A stretch of 64,000 bases of DNA from Bacillus sp. FJAT-28004 (lineage in GTDB: Bacteria > Bacillota > Bacilli > Paenibacillales > Paenibacillaceae), in the NCBI RefSeq assembly GCF_001280845.1, contig NZ_LGHP01000001.1, positions 3,871,333 to 3,935,332 on the forward strand, given 5' to 3'. This document shows, in pieces, positions 28,039 to 36,852 of this stretch (positions within the stretch are counted from its first letter, which is position 1; each line of letters starts with the position of its first letter). The notes under the pieces are model-generated. The model ran no database searches. It worked only from the letters and a program-made list of their open reading frames with translations, and was not told the DNA's origin. A program made the translations under genes and the position numbers.

Positions 28039-28822
28039 CGGCGCCTTCCTCCTTCTCCCTCATCTTCAATCTTTCTGTAGGTGTAAGGAAAACAGACAGC
28101 TTCTGATTGATAGCGATCGTTGATACGCCGGATTGAATAGAAAGAAGGCCCTCAACCATCATAAGGCGAATTTGAATTTCTTTCTTAGACATGCGCTTCA
28201 GTTTATTAGCAATAGGATGCCATAATACATACCCTGTAAAGATACCAAGTAGTGTTGCGATAAACGCACCTGCAATGGCATGTGCGAGTTTTCCCATATC
28301 GCTCATATCAGCAAGTGCGGCAACCAAGCCGACAACTGCTCCGAGTACCCCAAGTGTAGGGGCATATGTACCTGCTTGCGTAAAAATAAGTGCACCCGCT
28401 TTATGGCGGTCTTCTGTTGCGGCAATATCCTCAAGTAAAACATCACGTACAAAATCTTGGTCATTTCCGTCAATAATCATACGCATGCCGTTACGAAGAA
28501 ACGTATCTTCAATCTCGTCAACCTTTGCTTCAAGAGCAAGCAAACCTTCGCGACGTGTAATGGAAGCCCATTCCATGAAGCGCTGAATCAGCTCATCACG
28601 CATAGGCAGCTTTTGCTCAGTGAACACCATTTTGAATAGTTTACCCACTTTAGAAAGCTCGGACATCGGAAAGGCGATCATGACGGAGGCTATAGTTCCC
28701 AAAATAATAATCATAAAAGCAGCTGGATTTGCAAGAGAGGACAGGTGTGCTCCCTTTAAAACCATGCCTCCCAGTACAGCGACTAATCCTAGCACAAGAC
28801 CAATAATTGTTGAATTTTTCAT
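28022..28822 (-). CDS. motA: Flagellar motor stator protein MotA
   Basis: MotA supplies the four-helix stator that drives the rotor. The start MKNSTIIGLVLGLVAVLGGM aligns with B. subtilis MotA, which is why I start at 28822; an in-frame ATG at 28852 gives ten extra residues. GGGGTG precedes it closely. The cytoplasmic loop (RDELIQRFMEWASITRREG) carries the charged residues that contact FliG, and the helix APTLGVLGAVVGLVAAL has the conserved Pro. Gene order motA-motB is standard. Confidence 0.94.
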   Translation of the reverse strand: MKNSTIIGLVLGLVAVLGGMVLKGAHLSSLANPAAFMIIILGTIASVMIAFPMSELSKVGKLFKMVFTEQKLPMRDELIQRFMEWASITRREGLLALEAKVDEIEDTFLRNGMRMIIDGNDQDFVRDVLLEDIAATEDRHKAGALIFTQAGTYAPTLGVLGAVVGLVAALADMSDMGKLAHAIAGAFIATLLGIFTGYVLWHPIANKLKRMSKKEIQIRLMMVEGLLSIQSGVSTIAINQKLSVFLTPTERLKMREKEEGAVEQKA

Positions 28823-29003
28823 CATACACCCCGTCCAATACATTTTCGACATTTCTCTACTTCTTATATTATCGACAAATGGGTATTCTGAAGTTAGAGT
28901 ATATGGAATGATTTAAGGCGAACGCGTTAAAAAATGATAAAATGCGGTAGAATAGTAGAGAGATGTGTACAAAAAATGATGATAGCAAAGGTGGTATACG
29001 CAA

Positions 29004-29297
29004 ATGGGCGTAAGACATGCAAGAGAATATTCAGATATATTGAAGGATTTTACAGCAGCTGTGGCTGAAATTGAGAACAGCTATACTTTTTTTGAAATGG
29101 AGCCAGATGAATGGGCTGAGCTTCCTGTAAGTGATCGGCATGAGGTGATGGAAGCTTTGGCGGATGATGTTTTCTTTGGACTTGGAGAGAACCCCGTTAT
29201 TGAAGTAGGCAGTGGTGTAATTACCTATAATAGCAAACATCACATCATTGAAGTTACGCAGGACGATAAGGTGACACAAATTATAAGATTGATATAG
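29004..29297 (+). CDS. Small acidic protein, unknown function
   Basis: This 97-residue soluble acidic protein is not one I recognise. It has a helical N-terminal half (REYSDILKDFTAAVAEIENS) and a beta-rich C-terminal half (VIEVGSGVITYNSKHHIIEV). AAAGGTGGT precedes the ATG. It is divergent from motA and lies upstream of the EAL-domain gene; a separate promoter for that gene lies between them. Confidence 0.72.
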   Translation: MGVRHAREYSDILKDFTAAVAEIENSYTFFEMEPDEWAELPVSDRHEVMEALADDVFFGLGENPVIEVGSGVITYNSKHHIIEVTQDDKVTQIIRLI

Positions 29298-29299
29298 TT

Positions 29300-29358
29300 T
29301 TCGACATATAACTTCATATTAGCAGCGTTTCTGTCGGAACTTTACATTTTATGTCGAC
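29300..29358 (+). promoter_or_regulatory. Three Spo0A-box-like sites at the EAL-gene promoter
   Basis: TTCGACA at 29300-29306 (perfect, reverse orientation), TGTCGGA at 29332-29338 (6 of 7) and TGTCGAC at 29352-29358 (6 of 7). The last lies in the promoter spacer, suggesting repression if bound. Confidence 0.5.
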
Positions 29359-29369
29359 TCTATTACAAT
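29341..29369 (+). promoter_or_regulatory. Sigma-A promoter of the EAL-domain gene
   Basis: TTTACA (29341-29346), 17 bases, TACAAT (29364-29369), about 63 bases before the start codon. Confidence 0.7.
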
Positions 29370-29432
29370 GTTATTCAATACCATATGGTATATAATTTGA
29401 CATTAATATGACATGACATAGAGGAGAACGAC

Positions 29433-30671
29433 ATGAATGAGTGCTCATCATCGTTGCTGTTGCCGAAAACGCTTGATTTAGATGGTGAAACATTAGCCGC
29501 ATTTTATCAGCCCATTATAGCGATGGATACAAGACGGATCATGGGTTACGAAGTGCTTGCTCGGGCTGTAAAAGGCGATTCCGTTCGGAGCCTTGGCCCT
29601 TTTTTCTGCAATGAGCAAATTTCAGAAGAGGACCACATCATTGTGGACCGGGTGCTGCGCGAGCAAGCATTCTCGAAGCTGGCTTTAATGGAAAAAGAAC
29701 AGCCGATGTTATTCATTAATTTAAAGCCGTCTTGGATTTATCGGTATGAGGAGATCGGCGAGCTATACACATTGTCGCTTCTTGATAAATATGGAATTGA
29801 CCCAAAACGAATTGTCATTGAGATAACGGAGGAAAGCTTCCAGGGTTCCATGGAGAGGCTTCGTTCTGTTGTCGACATATACAGGGCAAGAGGCTGTTTA
29901 ATTGCCATCGATGATGTAGGCAGCGGTTTCAGTAATACGGACCGAATTGCACATATCCAGCCAAACCTGCTCAAAATTGATATTCATATGATTAAGAAAA
30001 GCGCGACACATGACGGTTACTTCGGCGTACTTCGTTCCTTCTCTGATCTAGCTGAGCAGATAGGTGCGTCAATCCTCATTGAAGGAGTGGAGACGCGGGA
30101 GGATTTGGCACGGGCCATTCAGGCAGGCGCTCGTTACGTCCAAGGTTTTATGTTTGCGAGGGCTGAGCCGGCATTTCGCGAGTCTACTTGTTTTGCATCC
30201 CTTATTGAAGCTGAGCTTGATCAGCATCTGCTGCATTTTGTGGGGACTGAACGCTATTGGCAAAGGCAATCTGAGAAGCTGGCAGAGCAATGGGTCGCGC
30301 TTGTTCAGAAGACGCGTTACCTGGGGCATGAGGATGAATGGATCGAGGGACTGCTTCCCGAGCTTTATGACCATTGCATTCGCGTTTATTTGTGCAATGA
30401 GAGCGGGATTCAGCTGTCATCCAATTATTATCGCGAATCGGACAAGGCTTGGCGGCGAGAGGAGCAATATCGTGGCGCAAACTGGTGCTGGCGCCCCTAC
30501 TTTGTTCCTAATCTCGTTCAGCTCAATGAACATCGACGTACAATCGTTTCACGCGCCTACACAGATCTTGATTCCCATGCATGGATTAGAACCGTATCGG
30601 TTTTGGCAGCACCTGGTCTTATTTTACTTATGGATTTGAAAGATTCTGAGCGCGGTGTACAGCGTCTTTAA
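29433..30671 (+). CDS. ykuI: EAL-domain c-di-GMP phosphodiesterase, YkuI-like
   Basis: The 412-residue protein has an N-terminal EAL domain (residues about 15-255) and a C-terminal domain like the YkuI PAS-type sensor (about 265-410). The catalytic set is recognisable: YEVLARA (EAL position), INLKPSW, IEITEES, AIDDVGSGFSN with two acidic metal ligands, LKIDIHMIK, EGVET and QGF. The enzyme should therefore hydrolyse c-di-GMP to pGpG, though B. subtilis YkuI itself has shown little or no activity in vitro. GAGGAG precedes the ATG. Its stop overlaps the convergent GNAT gene by four bases. Confidence 0.88.
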   Translation: MNECSSSLLLPKTLDLDGETLAAFYQPIIAMDTRRIMGYEVLARAVKGDSVRSLGPFFCNEQISEEDHIIVDRVLREQAFSKLALMEKEQPMLFINLKPSWIYRYEEIGELYTLSLLDKYGIDPKRIVIEITEESFQGSMERLRSVVDIYRARGCLIAIDDVGSGFSNTDRIAHIQPNLLKIDIHMIKKSATHDGYFGVLRSFSDLAEQIGASILIEGVETREDLARAIQAGARYVQGFMFARAEPAFRESTCFASLIEAELDQHLLHFVGTERYWQRQSEKLAEQWVALVQKTRYLGHEDEWIEGLLPELYDHCIRVYLCNESGIQLSSNYYRESDKAWRREEQYRGANWCWRPYFVPNLVQLNEHRRTIVSRAYTDLDSHAWIRTVSVLAAPGLILLMDLKDSERGVQRL

Positions 30672-31189
30672 AGGATAGTCGGCTCATAAACCATACAATG
30701 GCATTCGGCAAAGCCTGTGGGAGTTGAGCGTGCATAGGTGTCGGTAATTTGGAAGCCGGCTTGTTTATAAGCACGCAAGGCGCGAGTGTTCCAAGTAAGC
30801 ACCTCCAAATCAATTTCATTTTGAGGGGCGCGTCGCTTTGCCTCTGTGACAATGAGCCGCGTGAAGGCAAAGCCAAGTCCTTGGCCGCAAAGATCCGGCC
30901 TTAGGCCGAGGCCGAGCCGTGTTACACCTGTCATTGGGAAAAATTGCGCAAACCCAATAAGCGTAGATTGACGATCAAGCACAGCAACATATTGAGCTGC
31001 ACGAAGGACGGAATCGCCAAATTCGATTTCGTCTTTTTTCATTTGTTCCCAAGCCGGCCAATTATAAATATCAAATGGAGCCTCGTAGCGCCAGCTGCAT
31101 AACTGCTGTGCATGAACGGTTTCTAGCGGACATATGGTCATATCGACTCCATCTCGATTATAATGAGTAGAGCTTTGATAGCTTGTCAT
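30668..31189 (-). CDS. GNAT-family N-acetyltransferase
   Basis: The 173-residue product has the GNAT core: a mixed strand-helix start (TICPLETVHAQQLCSWRY), the acetyl-CoA loop LGLRPDLCGQGLGFAFTR, and the C-terminal NTRALRAYKQAGFQITDTY. The closest functional guess is an acetyltransferase of the RimJ/YkkB kind; the substrate is unknown. ATG 31189 has GGAGGG nine bases upstream, although an ATG 48 bases later would also give a complete domain. Confidence 0.85.
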   Translation of the reverse strand: MTSYQSSTHYNRDGVDMTICPLETVHAQQLCSWRYEAPFDIYNWPAWEQMKKDEIEFGDSVLRAAQYVAVLDRQSTLIGFAQFFPMTGVTRLGLGLRPDLCGQGLGFAFTRLIVTEAKRRAPQNEIDLEVLTWNTRALRAYKQAGFQITDTYARSTPTGFAECHCMVYEPTIL

Positions 31190-31304
31190 TGGTTTTGTCC
31201 CTCCGCTTGGTTAAGTAGTTGAATAGAGCGAATGATGAATGAAATAGGTTTATTATAACAGATAGGCGTGCGTTGATCGTGCGTAAATAAGGAGAAGCAT
31301 CAAA

Positions 31305-32549
31305 ATGAAGAAGTTGATTTGGCTTGGCTGCTTGTCATATCTAGTCATTGGTGTTGCCCATGTTGTGGGCGGATCTATTTTGGAACAGCTCATCGCTCAT
31401 TATGGTTTAACCTATAAAGATGGCGGGCAATGGATTATGAATCAATTTCTCGGGTTTCTGGTGGGTGTTCTGTTAGCGCCAACGATTACCTCGCGAGTCG
31501 GAAAGAGAGGCGCAGTCCTGATTGCGATTGGTGTACTAACGCTGAGTGAGGCGGCATACAGTCTGTTGCTACCATGGGGCTGGATGCTTGCTATTGCCCC
31601 GCTTGCGGGTCTTGGTTTTGGTATGACGGAAGCTGTCGTCGGCGCAATGATTATTGATATGGCGAAAAACGGCAAGGCTTCAGCGATGAGCCGATTGGAA
31701 ACTTTTTTTGGCGTCGGCGCTTTGTTAATTCCGATTGCAGCGGCTTACTTGATTCAACAAAACATCTGGCAGGTTTCATTTCCCATCCTTGCCGCAATGT
31801 CAGGTATCACCTTTGTTCTCTGGCTGACAATGTCCTTTGGAGAGCTGGATGATGAGCTTGGTTTTGTTGCCCGTGCACCGGAAGTGACGCTAAGCCATTC
31901 GAATGAGTCGGAAGGATTGCAAAACGCTCGCGGTGAAGGCATATCTGCCTTCTTTGGCTATCCCCGCAAAGCGCTGCCATTTCTTTTGTTATCGGCATTA
32001 TTTTTTATGCTTTATGTAGGAATGGAAATGAGCTTCTCTAACTATCTACCCTCTATTCTAATCGTTCGCTCGGGCGTTGAGGATTCTAGTGCTGCAGCCG
32101 TGCTCAGCTTGTTCTGGGGGACGATGGTGCTTGGACGTTTATTTGCTGGGGTACTGGCTGATCGAATGGGGTATTCGCGTTATTTATTCATGGCTACAGC
32201 GGGAGCCTCGGTTGTTTTTGTTTTAATGGCCGTTATGGGACAGCTCAGCTGGATGTTAGCGTTTGTCGCACTCAGCGGGTTGTTCTTCTCGGGTATATTT
32301 GGTATTGCTCTTGTTTATGCGAATGAGCTCATTCCGGGTATGACGGAGAGGACTACGAGTTTGCTTGTAGCATTTGGCGGACTCGGGGGTGCTATTTTTC
32401 CTCGAATAACCGGTTGGATAATGGACCAGTACAACGTACAGTCTACGTTATGGTATATAAGCAGCCTGGTTATACTGATGCTGCTTCTGCTAGCAGCGAT
32501 GCTTGTGCTCGGAAGAAAACAAGTTCAGAGCATACGCTCCGAGGCTTAA
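31305..32549 (+). CDS. MFS transporter
   Basis: The 414-residue protein has about 12 membrane helices in the major facilitator pattern, with the inter-helix motif TSRVGKRG after helix 2 and a second copy like GVLADRMGYSR after helix 8. Its layout recalls the FucP/YfkF-type sugar or drug transporters. AAGGAG precedes the ATG. No substrate gene is adjacent, so the cargo is unknown. Confidence 0.85.
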   Translation: MKKLIWLGCLSYLVIGVAHVVGGSILEQLIAHYGLTYKDGGQWIMNQFLGFLVGVLLAPTITSRVGKRGAVLIAIGVLTLSEAAYSLLLPWGWMLAIAPLAGLGFGMTEAVVGAMIIDMAKNGKASAMSRLETFFGVGALLIPIAAAYLIQQNIWQVSFPILAAMSGITFVLWLTMSFGELDDELGFVARAPEVTLSHSNESEGLQNARGEGISAFFGYPRKALPFLLLSALFFMLYVGMEMSFSNYLPSILIVRSGVEDSSAAAVLSLFWGTMVLGRLFAGVLADRMGYSRYLFMATAGASVVFVLMAVMGQLSWMLAFVALSGLFFSGIFGIALVYANELIPGMTERTTSLLVAFGGLGGAIFPRITGWIMDQYNVQSTLWYISSLVILMLLLLAAMLVLGRKQVQSIRSEA

Positions 32550-32569
32550 ACGAACGATTACTGACAAAA

Positions 32570-32612
32570 AAACCTCCACATTCGCTGTTTCAAAAGCGAT
32601 TGTGGAGGTTTA
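32570..32612 (+). terminator. Bidirectional terminator
   Basis: A 17-base arm (about 32570-32586) pairs with 32595-32612 with one mismatch, with A and T tracts on the two sides. Confidence 0.8.
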
Positions 32613-32649
32613 TTTATTAGTAAGCATTTCACCAAGAGAACGATGAAAG

Positions 32650-33993
32650 TTATTTAAGGATGGTTTTGTATACCTCTATGGCGCGCGCTCGCGATGCTTT
32701 CAAGTCGACGATGGCGCCGCTTTGCGGCTGATGAATCTCTTTGTCTGTCAGATGATTCAAATGAGGCAGCCAGCGCCTAATATAGCTGCCGCTAGGATCA
32801 TGCGTCTGCGACTGTATTGCTGGATTCATAATGCGGAAGTAAGGCGCTGCATCATACCCGAGTGAAGAGCACCACAGCCAACCGCCGCGATTAAGCGTGT
32901 TATCGTAATCGCTTAAGTGAAGACGGAAATACTGTTCTCCGAGCGTGAAGGGGCATAGCAGATTTTTAGTTAAAAACATCGCTGTTACCATTCGTAAACG
33001 GTTAGGCAGCTCTCCTGTACGATTGAGCTGCGTCATGGCCGCATCAATGATTGGGATGCCGGTGGCAGCTGTAGCCCATGCTTCTAGATGAGCATCTGAG
33101 AGCTTGGACATATCAGCGAGTTGCTCATAACGAAAGAAATCATCATGATACATCGCTTGATATAAATAAAAATCACGCCATGCCAGCTGACGGACCCACG
33201 ATTCAGACCCTGGAAGACCTTGTGTCATTTCGTAAGCTTGACGGGCTGAGAGGGCCCCAGTATTAAGGAAGCGTGCGAGACTGCTTGTGTGATCCTCAGC
33301 ATAAGCGTCCCTGCTATCCGAATAAGAGGCTAGGCGCTCGCGCACGAATCGCTCCAGCTTGGATAATGCTTTGGAAGATCCTTGTACTTTCGTGCCGCCT
33401 AACGCGCATGAAACGGATTCCGGCAAGGCGAAAGTTTGCGCAACCTTGGTATTTATTTCACCAATGGTAGTGAGCTCATGGATCGTCGTTTCACTCATTG
33501 GGTTATAACGCTCCAGCATAAAGCTGCTCCACATGCGATAAAAGGGTGTAAATACCTTGTATGGCTCCAATCTTCGAGCAAATGCTGGGAAAGCCTCCAA
33601 ATCGGCAAGTGGTGAATCCGCAATGGACATCCAGCGGCGGCCAAGGCGGCGTGTTGTCAGCCCAAGCTGCTCATCGCGTTGCCGTGAGTAGGGGCTATAG
33701 TCAGCATGAACGATAACCTCTTCAATGGGATGCGCCTGCAGAAGAGCTTCGGTAATAGTAGCAGGGTCTCCATATAGCACATGCAGTTCTTTTCCTGCAC
33801 TTGAATAGCTGTGGAGAAGGGAGGCGGCTTGCGCCATAAAGTTTCGGCCGCTATGGCTTGTTAAACGGCCATCGCCTGTCGTAACGGGATCTATGATTAG
33901 CAAATGAATGCCTTGTTTCTCTTTTCTCTTCAAATAATCAAAAGCGCGCAAATCTGCAATACGCAAATCCTTGCGATGAATAAACAAATACAT
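32650..33993 (-). CDS. phrB: Deoxyribodipyrimidine photolyase
   Basis: The 447-residue protein matches class I cryptochrome/photolyase enzymes, which use FAD and light to split UV-made pyrimidine dimers. The N-terminal antenna domain starts MYLFIHRKDLRIADLRA. The FAD-binding helical domain has WVRQLAWRDFYLY, GIPIIDAAMTQL, NRLRMVTAMFL and NRGGWLWCSS with the conserved Trp. The start is ATG 33993 with AAGGAG nine bases upstream; a longer frame to 34023 is unlikely. It follows a weak hairpin that ends the NlpC/P60 transcript. Confidence 0.93.
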   Translation of the reverse strand: MYLFIHRKDLRIADLRAFDYLKRKEKQGIHLLIIDPVTTGDGRLTSHSGRNFMAQAASLLHSYSSAGKELHVLYGDPATITEALLQAHPIEEVIVHADYSPYSRQRDEQLGLTTRRLGRRWMSIADSPLADLEAFPAFARRLEPYKVFTPFYRMWSSFMLERYNPMSETTIHELTTIGEINTKVAQTFALPESVSCALGGTKVQGSSKALSKLERFVRERLASYSDSRDAYAEDHTSSLARFLNTGALSARQAYEMTQGLPGSESWVRQLAWRDFYLYQAMYHDDFFRYEQLADMSKLSDAHLEAWATAATGIPIIDAAMTQLNRTGELPNRLRMVTAMFLTKNLLCPFTLGEQYFRLHLSDYDNTLNRGGWLWCSSLGYDAAPYFRIMNPAIQSQTHDPSGSYIRRWLPHLNHLTDKEIHQPQSGAIVDLKASRARAIEVYKTILK

Positions 33994-34054
33994 CAGGCAT
34001 AACTCCTTCCATAAGCGCAACATTGAACGGTACTATTCCATTGTGGAATGAAAC

Positions 34055-34107
34055 AGCAAAGCCGCAAGTCATTTGTCGTCAGAGGACAAAAAACTGCGGC
34101 TTTGCTA
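34055..34107 (-). terminator. Hairpin after the NlpC/P60 gene
   Basis: Arms AGCAAAGCCGCA (34055-34066) and TGCGGCTTTGCT (34095-34106) pair fully, with partial pairing inside. The T-run on the minus strand is short, so termination may be leaky. Confidence 0.5.
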
Positions 34108-34151
34108 GATGAGTCTACCGTTCAACCCTCAAGGAGAGGGATTAGGTTGCT

Positions 34152-34628
34152 CTATTTTACGTCAATGTTGGCTTGGTATGAATCAGCATCCATGATACGA
34201 CGAGAAGTCACATAACGTCCTTCATAGTACTCAGAGTTAAGTTTGTCTGTTACAACGCCTCTGCTAGAGGAAGAATGTACAAACTTTCCATCTCCTATGT
34301 AAATGCCAACATGGGATATGGCGCTGTTGTTGCCGCCAATTGTGTCGAAGAACACAAGATCTCCCGGGATGAGGTCAGCCTTAGCGACCTTTGTACCTTC
34401 TTTTGCTTGCGAGCCAGAAGTACGTGTAATATCAATGCCCATTTTTTCGAACACATAGCTCGTGAAGCCGGAGCAGTCAAAGCCATTCGACGACGTTCCG
34501 CCGCTTTTGTACGGAGTACCAATAAGATCATTGACTATTCCGTTAAATTTTGAGTCTGCGAAAGCGCTTCCTGCTTGAAAAGCGAATACGAGAACGAGAC
34601 CCAGGAGTATTGCGGTAATCTTCTTCAA
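34152..34628 (-). CDS. Secreted NlpC/P60 peptidoglycan endopeptidase
   Basis: The 158-residue protein has a signal peptide (LKKITAILLGLVLVFAFQAG) and a single NlpC/P60 domain: catalytic Cys in NGFDCSGFTSYVF, His in SHVGIYIGDG, and a third polar residue in FVHSSSS. Such enzymes cleave the D-Glu/DAP bond in the wall. I start at TTG 34628, with GGAAGGAG upstream; the longer frame at 34646 would run through that ribosome site. A c-di-AMP riboswitch lies directly upstream, linking it to c-di-AMP control of wall hydrolysis. Confidence 0.92.
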   Translation of the reverse strand: MKKITAILLGLVLVFAFQAGSAFADSKFNGIVNDLIGTPYKSGGTSSNGFDCSGFTSYVFEKMGIDITRTSGSQAKEGTKVAKADLIPGDLVFFDTIGGNNSAISHVGIYIGDGKFVHSSSSRGVVTDKLNSEYYEGRYVTSRRIMDADSYQANIDVK

Positions 34629-34646
34629 TTGTGAAACTCCTTCCAA

Positions 34647-34774
34647 TGCCGACGAGGTTAGCTGTGGGGTTCGGTTGAAGGCTCCCTATGATTCCTCAGG
34701 CGTTTGAAAAATATCAAACGTCGGAATCAATTCACCCAAAGTGGTTCCCCCGTATCCCAATAGGGAATTAGGCA
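34647..34774 (-). ncRNA. c-di-AMP riboswitch (ydaO/yuaA)
   Basis: On the minus strand the hallmark blocks of this class appear in order: GGGGGAACCACTTTGGGTGAAT, the variable stem with arms GACGTTTG/CAAACG, AGGGAGCC, and the 3' block CCGAACCCCACAGCTAACCTC. Short terminal pairing TGCC/GGCA closes it (34647-34650 with 34771-34774). No terminator lies between it and the ribosome site 10 bases further on, so the switch may act on translation. A TTGACA on the minus strand at 34831-34836 is a candidate -35 box. Confidence 0.88.
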
Positions 34775-34974
34775 GTTTTTTTATTGCTTTGAGAAATATT
34801 CGATTATTTTCAATGATCTCCTGCCTTTAGTGTCAATTTCTAATAATTCTCATGTAACCTTTTGGCAATTTGCTTCGTTTAACCGTTCTTTCTGTAATAT
34901 AAACACTCCATAGTAGTGCTTTCTAACTAATACATGGAGTCAATTTCATTAATTATGTGGATGTTGTGTAAAAT

Positions 34975-35039
34975 ATACCGATTTGTCCCTGTGGCGCTAC
35001 ATCGCAAGGACTAGCCTAAAGTGCCGTAAACGGCGGTAT
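34975..35039 (-). other. Unassigned structured element in the NlpC/P60 upstream gap
   Basis: Pairing stems: 34975-34980 with 35034-35039 (ATACCG/CGGTAT), GTCC/GGAC at 34985-34988 and 35008-35011, and GCCG/CGGC at 35023-35026 and 35031-35034 (sharing one base with the first stem). I do not recognise a known RNA class. The rest of the 430-base gap between 34775 and 35202 holds no gene I can support. Confidence 0.35.
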
Positions 35040-35202
35040 TTCACCATTTTGCTCATAATAGATTAGAAAAATCTCATCTATATTACTCGCGAATAAGAGT
35101 AGATTCTGACAGGCGAGCGGCAGCTCCAGATAAAGCAGCAGAAATAGACAAAGGAGGCTGTTCATGAGAACAGCCCCCTATTGGACAATCGAAAAATGAG
35201 AT

Positions 35203-35787
35203 TTATTTTGCAGTAATGATTTTTTCCGAAATGAGCTGTGGATCGCTGTTTTTTTGTTTCATCCAGAACTGTACCTTGTATTTGCCTGCATATTTGAAGT
35301 CGTAGGAAAAGAGTTTGGAGCTGAACCAAAAGGTGTCTTTTTCGACGAACTCTTTAAAATCATCATCATCCTGGCTGCGGCTGTCGACTAAAGTTTCTTT
35401 ATCATTAGGATCAACGATAGTGACTTTGAATTCGGAAATGGCCATATTCAAATTATCGATTTGCGCTTGCACTATAAATTTCTGCACGCTGCCTTTATCA
35501 ACCTGTCCGAACATGGTCCGCTTCTCGTTCATTAGAAACATATGCACATTGGGCTTCTGAATAATCAGTTTCTTATCATTGTTCTTCCATTGGACAAAGG
35601 CTTGAAGAGTGTCGCTCAAAGAACGAATACTGATATACACCTTATCATCCACAATTACAGCATCGTCAGTGGACTGCTTATTATTATAAAGTAAGGTTAC
35701 CTTTTGAAATAGTTTGTCTGCTGCAACTAATGAACCGCCCGATAAGAGCAATACCATGGATATAATAATTAGTTTTTTACGCATCAT
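35203..35787 (-). CDS. Secreted protein with copper-amine-oxidase-like N-terminal domain
   Basis: The 194-residue product has a signal peptide (KKLIIISMVLLLSGGSLVAA) and a first domain with DDKVYISIRSLSDTLQAF and WKNNDKKLIIQK, the strand pattern of the copper amine oxidase N-terminal (stalk-like) domain common in Paenibacillus envelope proteins. The second part is beta-rich with no clear family. Secretion is likely; the function is unknown. A short GGCTGTTC/GAACAGCC hairpin at about 35156-35175 may end its transcript. Confidence 0.72.
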   Translation of the reverse strand: MMRKKLIIISMVLLLSGGSLVAADKLFQKVTLLYNNKQSTDDAVIVDDKVYISIRSLSDTLQAFVQWKNNDKKLIIQKPNVHMFLMNEKRTMFGQVDKGSVQKFIVQAQIDNLNMAISEFKVTIVDPNDKETLVDSRSQDDDDFKEFVEKDTFWFSSKLFSYDFKYAGKYKVQFWMKQKNSDPQLISEKIITAK

Positions 35788-35862
35788 TTGTGAATATCCC
35801 CCATTTTTGATTTTCTTTCAGTTATTTATACAGAACTACCATCATTTAGTTGCGGTTAGTTA

Positions 35863-35910
35863 TAAAAAAAACCTCCGCACCACAGTGAAGTGTGGAACGA
35901 AGGTTTTTTT
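35863..35910 (-). terminator. Bidirectional terminator before the DUF-type membrane gene
   Basis: Imperfect arms AAAAAACCTCCGCACCAC and GTGTGGAACGAAGGTTTTTT pair around a short loop with T-runs on both strands. Confidence 0.75.
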
Positions 35911-36009
35911 GTAAATATAAGAAAGTATATCATTTTCTCCTACATATCTTATATTTCTCCGTCAAAGCTGCTTCAGCATTCGGAGGACGCTGAAGGCGTT
36001 TTTGCTCGA

Positions 36010-36825
36010 CTAGATTCGTTTCGTTTGCAAATAATCATATTGCGCTGCTATCGTCCAAACCTTCATAAGTGTTTGAATGAGATAATAGCCTTGATGGAGG
36101 ATGAGTGCGAATAACCCAGCCCAGAGCATGGAGAGGCTCGTTACCACAAGCCCAGCAGCTGCTCCGATTCCCCACATGATGAGCGAGACAGCTGCATAGG
36201 TGAGAAAATGACGTAGAGCATGCCATAAGGAGCGGAATATCCCTGTGCCTGACGCAGCACCGAACTGCATGGCTAGAAACAGGAGATGCAGCACCGTGCC
36301 CCATAGCAGCCAAAGCAGCGCGCCAGGCAGCACGGTTTGCAGCAGCTCCGGAATGGAGCCGCTCGCAAGAAGCGCGTCCAGTGAACGGGGAAGCACATAC
36401 CATGCAGGAGCAATCGATAGGACAACCTCAATCCAGTAAAGCAGAACAACAGGTTTCCAAGCTTTGCGAATACCTTCCATAAACCGTGTTCCACCATCGG
36501 ATCTAGCTTGATTTAGCGAATAGAATAGACCCGCATTGAATAAGGGTGTGACCAGCATTCTGGCAATCAGAAGGGCGCCGAGCGTCCAGACGTACGGATG
36601 AATGAGATCAGTCTTGAACAGTTGGAACTGTGCCTCCGTCATGAAGAGCGAAACGGCTGTGTCAGAAGGAGAGGAGCTCGGATATCGCCGCAGCAGCGGC
36701 GCAACGACCGAATCAATGAAACGGTAGAGGAAAAATCCCCAGAGCAGCTGATACAGAAATAATAAAATAACAAGGTAAAAATGTTTCACCGCTAGCCGCC
36801 AGCCTTGCTTCAAATGTATCTTCAT
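36010..36825 (-). CDS. Multi-pass membrane protein, unknown function
   Basis: The 271-residue product has about six hydrophobic segments (for example FYLVILLFLYQLLWGFFLY and LLQTVLPGALLWLLWGTVLH). I do not recognise a family; general layout resembles YciC/YihY-like integral membrane proteins. CAAGGAGCG precedes the ATG. It lies 27 bases after the M1 peptidase gene in the same direction, so the pair is probably an operon. Confidence 0.78.
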   Translation of the reverse strand: MKIHLKQGWRLAVKHFYLVILLFLYQLLWGFFLYRFIDSVVAPLLRRYPSSSPSDTAVSLFMTEAQFQLFKTDLIHPYVWTLGALLIARMLVTPLFNAGLFYSLNQARSDGGTRFMEGIRKAWKPVVLLYWIEVVLSIAPAWYVLPRSLDALLASGSIPELLQTVLPGALLWLLWGTVLHLLFLAMQFGAASGTGIFRSLWHALRHFLTYAAVSLIMWGIGAAAGLVVTSLSMLWAGLFALILHQGYYLIQTLMKVWTIAAQYDYLQTKRI

Positions 36826-36852
36826 CGTTTATCGCTCCTTGAACGCAATTAC

